Assembly: GCA_017939795.1 (NCBI GenBank)
Contig: JAGBAA010000086.1
Location: 1 to 64,000 of the forward strand
Origin: Thermoguttaceae bacterium
GTDB lineage: Bacteria; Planctomycetota; Planctomycetia; Pirellulales; Thermoguttaceae
Direction of reading: 5' to 3'
DNA: 64,000 nucleotides
Shown here piece after piece: positions 61,585 to 64,000 of the stretch (the stretch's first letter is position 1; each line of letters opens with the position of its first letter). A model generated the notes under the pieces. It ran no database searches, was not told where the DNA came from, and saw only the letters and a list, made by a program, of their open reading frames with translations. A program made the translations under genes and the position numbers.

Positions 61585-63597
61585 TTATTTTTCTGCCGGG
61601 ACGTAAGTGATCCTGACCTTCGCGGTCTTCACCGGTGCGTTCAGGACGATCCCAATGCGGCGGGCGACATCGCGCGCTTTGAAATCCGCCTCGAAACCGG
61701 AATCTTTCAGCGTCCAGTCATTGGAAACGACACCGTCCGCCGTCACTTCGATCTCGGCACGGACCGCTTCTTTTCCTTCACCGAAAATGACGGCGTTTCC
61801 GTTGCGTTTCCAGCTCTGGATGGTCACCATCGGCACTTCGAATGTCTGGGGTGAGTCGAACGTGACGGAATCTTCCACCGTGAATTTCACTTCCTTGCGG
61901 GAGTAGGTGAATTCACGCGTCAGTTCCTTACACGCGGCGACGGCATACGCAGCAGAGTATTCCAGAAGGAGCGACTCTTCATCCGTGCCGAAGTCGGTCT
62001 TCTTCACCGTCGCGGCATACTTCGCTCCGGATTTCTGAAGCTGACCGGCGACGACCGGCACATTGTGGCCCCAGGAGTTCAGTACGTCGCTGACGTAGCG
62101 GTCTTTACTGAATGTACGGCGTGTGTAGACCTCGCCGCCGAGGTCGAGTGCCGGGAGTTTGCCGCGGTAAAGCAGGACATAGGTCCCGACGTCATTGTGG
62201 TTGTGCTGTTCCGCATTGTGTCCGCCCTTCATCGCGACAGCAAAACCATCAAGCGCAGCGACCGCTTTGGGAAGTTCCACTTTGTCCGAGACTTTCGTTA
62301 GCGTTGATTTCCACCCTTCCGGGCGAAGGATCAGGATCTGTGCGGATGGGAACCACGTGCGGTTGGAAATGGGATCCTGCATTTCTTTCACGCTGCCGAA
62401 TTTCGGAGCGTAGCCGGCAGCGTCCTTCTCCACTTGCGGCGGAAGATCCGTGCCGAAAACGCCGAGATTGCAGAGATTCTGCCCCTGTTCGGGGAGCGTG
62501 AATTCGTAATTGTCCAAGTGGAATCCATAATATCTGTTCAGGAATCCGAGCAGACTGCGCGTCGGGACGGCAGTCATGCTGCAGTCAGCAAAACTCGGCG
62601 AGAAACCGGGAAGGATCTCGATCGTGAAGCCGTAAAGGGCGACCTTGCGGAGTTTTTCCTGATCGAGGATCTGAATTTTATCGTTCGTCGCGCGGCGTAC
62701 GGTTTCGGAAAGCAGTGCGTGGTGGCCGAAGCCGTAGCACCAGTAGCCGACGCCCTCCGTGCAGTATCCGTCTTCCGTGTAGCCGAGATTCGACCGCTGG
62801 ATGAATTTCTCCGCCGCAGCGAGGAACCACGCACGTTCTTCTTTTGATTGAATGTGTGTGAGTGCCGCGCCGGTGACGCCGGCGAGACAGACTGCATTCC
62901 AGTTATTGATGCCGCGGACCCACCAGAGATGCGGTTTCCCAGTCTCGATGTGCGTGCGGAACGGAATGAAGCAGCGGAGTGCCAGCTGACGGTCCAGCTC
63001 CTTGCGGACGTCTTCGGAAAGACGGTTCCCGAGGATCTTGCCGATGGTCGCCAGATTCCATGCAATGTTGCTTGATGCGAGGTCAATATCGTAGCGTCCG
63101 TTGAAATTGTTGAGATTGCGGTCATGTGCCGGAAGGACCCAGCTGCGGTCCGCGAAAAACGCTTTCAGATGTTCTTCGACCCGGGGGATAAAACGTCCCT
63201 GATTCTCGAAACACTCGGCAAGCACCGCGCGGTTCAGTCCGGAATTGCGCCGATTGTACGCATTCTGGTAGTTCGTTCGGTTGCCGTTCTGCGTGAACTG
63301 AAGGTAAAGTTCATCCGGAACCACGGCGACCGGCGTCTTCATTTCCTTTTCGACGGTCGAAATTACCTTGCGGTACTGCGGTTTTTTGGAAAGCTCTTCC
63401 CAAAACGCACGGTCCGAGATGGACGGAAGAATGCAGAAATCTGCCGAAAGCATCGGCGCAAGCTCTTTCGCTCGTTTCGCAAGTTCTTCCTGCAGTCCCG
63501 GTTCCGGAATCGGCGCCGCGAATGTCTTCACTGCAAAAACCGCCACAGCAAACAATGCCGTGAACGTGAACAAAATACTTTGGATCCAATGGCGCAT
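61585..63597 (-). CDS. Exported heparinase II/III-family protein
   Basis: 670 residues, AAAGGAAAG upstream. A signal peptide (FTFTALFAVAVFAVKTFA) ends near residue 28. The N-terminal part (30-400) is an alpha/alpha toroid with NLNNFNGRYDIDLASSNIAWNLATIGKILG and PHLWWVRGINNWNAVCLAGVTGAALTH; the C-terminal beta-sandwich begins near 430 with WFPSAQILILRP and contains GGHNAEQHNHNDVGTYVLLYRGKLPALDLGG, the conserved Hepar_II_III signature. Members are polysaccharide lyases for heparin, alginate or other uronic acid chains. Catalytic Tyr/His positions cannot be confirmed by eye. Next to it downstream is an unrelated ACT gene, so it is probably a single-gene unit. Confidence 0.88.
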   Translation of the reverse strand: MRHWIQSILFTFTALFAVAVFAVKTFAAPIPEPGLQEELAKRAKELAPMLSADFCILPSISDRAFWEELSKKPQYRKVISTVEKEMKTPVAVVPDELYLQFTQNGNRTNYQNAYNRRNSGLNRAVLAECFENQGRFIPRVEEHLKAFFADRSWVLPAHDRNLNNFNGRYDIDLASSNIAWNLATIGKILGNRLSEDVRKELDRQLALRCFIPFRTHIETGKPHLWWVRGINNWNAVCLAGVTGAALTHIQSKEERAWFLAAAEKFIQRSNLGYTEDGYCTEGVGYWCYGFGHHALLSETVRRATNDKIQILDQEKLRKVALYGFTIEILPGFSPSFADCSMTAVPTRSLLGFLNRYYGFHLDNYEFTLPEQGQNLCNLGVFGTDLPPQVEKDAAGYAPKFGSVKEMQDPISNRTWFPSAQILILRPEGWKSTLTKVSDKVELPKAVAALDGFAVAMKGGHNAEQHNHNDVGTYVLLYRGKLPALDLGGEVYTRRTFSKDRYVSDVLNSWGHNVPVVAGQLQKSGAKYAATVKKTDFGTDEESLLLEYSAAYAVAACKELTREFTYSRKEVKFTVEDSVTFDSPQTFEVPMVTIQSWKRNGNAVIFGEGKEAVRAEIEVTADGVVSNDWTLKDSGFEADFKARDVARRIGIVLNAPVKTAKVRITYVPAEK

Positions 63598-63767
63598 TGG
63601 TCTTTCCTTTCAATTAAAAATGGCGGGATCGTAAAATTAAAATATTTCGGTTGCGTAAAATGCGTGTCTTATGCGGGAACGGGGCCGAAAAGGACCTCGG
63701 CGAAACGGTAAAGGCGCGGATTTTCGTACTTTCGGCGTTTCCATTTCAATCCTGCGAAAAATTCCAA

Positions 63768-63840
63768 ATTCTGCTGAAATCTTTCAGATTCTGCTGAAAT
63801 CTTTCAGATTCTGCTGAAATCTTTCAGATTCTGCTGAAAT
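63768..63840. repeat. Tandem 20-nt repeats forming hairpins
   Basis: CTTTCAGATTCTGCTGAAAT three times plus a partial copy before. Inside each unit TTTCAG pairs with CTGAAA; the junctions (CTGAAA-TC-TTTCAG) also pair, so alternative cruciform or hairpin structures exist. Confidence 0.92.
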
Positions 63841-63853
63841 TTTCGGCAGAAAC

Positions 63854-64000
63854 TCAGTTTTCGAAAAAACAGTCCGGTTCCGGGCCGAGATAGTCTCCGG
63901 AAAGCGCGAATGCCCGCGCACGGGAACCGCCGCAAATGTGCCGATCTTTGCATACGCCGCAGATCCCATGGTACTGGTCTGGATCCTGAAGCTGACGGAA
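63854..64000 (-). CDS. C-terminal end of a radical SAM/SPASM-type protein (5' part outside window)
   Basis: Forty-eight codons plus the stop are visible; the frame is open to the window edge. The tail reads HGICGVCKDRHICGGSRARAFALSGDYLGPEPDCFFEN, a C-x2-C-x5-C-GGSRARA...C pattern of SPASM-like radical SAM proteins of the heme-pathway group (AhbC/AhbD/NirJ relatives). The radical SAM core lies outside, so the exact enzyme cannot be named. Confidence 0.8.
   Translation of the reverse strand, partial: FRQLQDPDQYHGICGVCKDRHICGGSRARAFALSGDYLGPEPDCFFEN

Noticed and set aside
63768-63840. CRISPR array
   Set aside because: The 20-nt units are contiguous with no spacers and no cas genes are present.

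Overview
This window reads as a chromosomal stretch of a diderm bacterium, most likely a Planctomycetota member (Pirellulales-like; I cannot place it more finely by eye). The indications are a DUF1571 lipoprotein-sorting-like secreted protein, a DUF1080 secreted protein, a very Cys-rich secreted protein, an ExbB-like channel paired with a protein whose N-terminal helix reads FPFLAVLLCTMGAL, a planctomycete-type helix-turn-helix-like conserved protein (26474-27541), and lipid A/LPS genes (waaA, lpxI, LptF/G-like permease). A Lentisphaerota/Verrucomicrobiota relative is a weaker alternative. There is no phage, IS element, CRISPR array or plasmid gene that I can support. Genes lie on both strands in short operons, separated by clear hairpin terminators.

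Layout. 1-4.7 kb: a BspA-type leucine-rich-repeat gene running off the left edge, a URO-D superfamily methyltransferase-like gene and an LptF/LptG-family permease. 5-16.4 kb: waaA, a zinc-finger/Ser-Thr kinase fusion, a small membrane protein with a FucP-type sugar permease, cupin, DUF1080 protein, nnrD, an alpha/beta hydrolase, the pair lpxI plus hypothetical, and an ADP-ribosylglycohydrolase. 16.5-25.1 kb: pheS, two consecutive alpha-helical repeat proteins, a membrane-anchored SUMF1-domain protein, alkaline phosphatase and rph. 25.3-38.3 kb: secreted unknown, conserved unknown plus divergent ApbE, Tat-type phosphoesterase, an AMMECR1-MEMO fusion, a Lys/Glu/Ala-rich exported coiled coil, a double-parvulin foldase and ligA. 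38.5-46.7 kb: a small exported protein, tmRNA, a large exported alpha/alpha-barrel-like protein, a BspA-type lipoprotein and a phosphate-selective-type porin. 46.8-58.1 kb: rpmI-rplT, a small unknown, an Aas-like acyl-ACP/CoA synthetase, a PPP phosphatase, mqnC, an NqrM-like gene directly behind apbE, and the ExbB-like/coiled-coil pair. 58.4-64 kb: DUF1571 protein, Cys-rich envelope protein, double-ACT protein, heparinase II/III-family protein and the C-terminal end of a radical SAM protein.

Themes. Much of the window serves the envelope: LPS (waaA, lpxI, LptF/G-like), outer-membrane porin, periplasmic folding, exported coiled-coil and Cys-rich proteins, polysaccharide-degrading or binding proteins and surface LRR proteins. 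A second theme is respiration: mqnC (futalosine menaquinone route), apbE and an NqrM-like maturation factor point to a flavinylated Na+-NQR or RNF complex encoded elsewhere. Housekeeping genes are pheS, rph, ligA, rpmI, rplT and ssrA. The most intriguing items are the ExbB-like/coiled-coil pair, the AMMECR1-MEMO fusion with an altered metal site and no radical SAM partner nearby, the strongly promoted Lys/Glu/Ala-rich exported protein with a structured leader, and a scatter of short tandem repeats in intergenic DNA. None of these is proven to be a new system from sequence alone.
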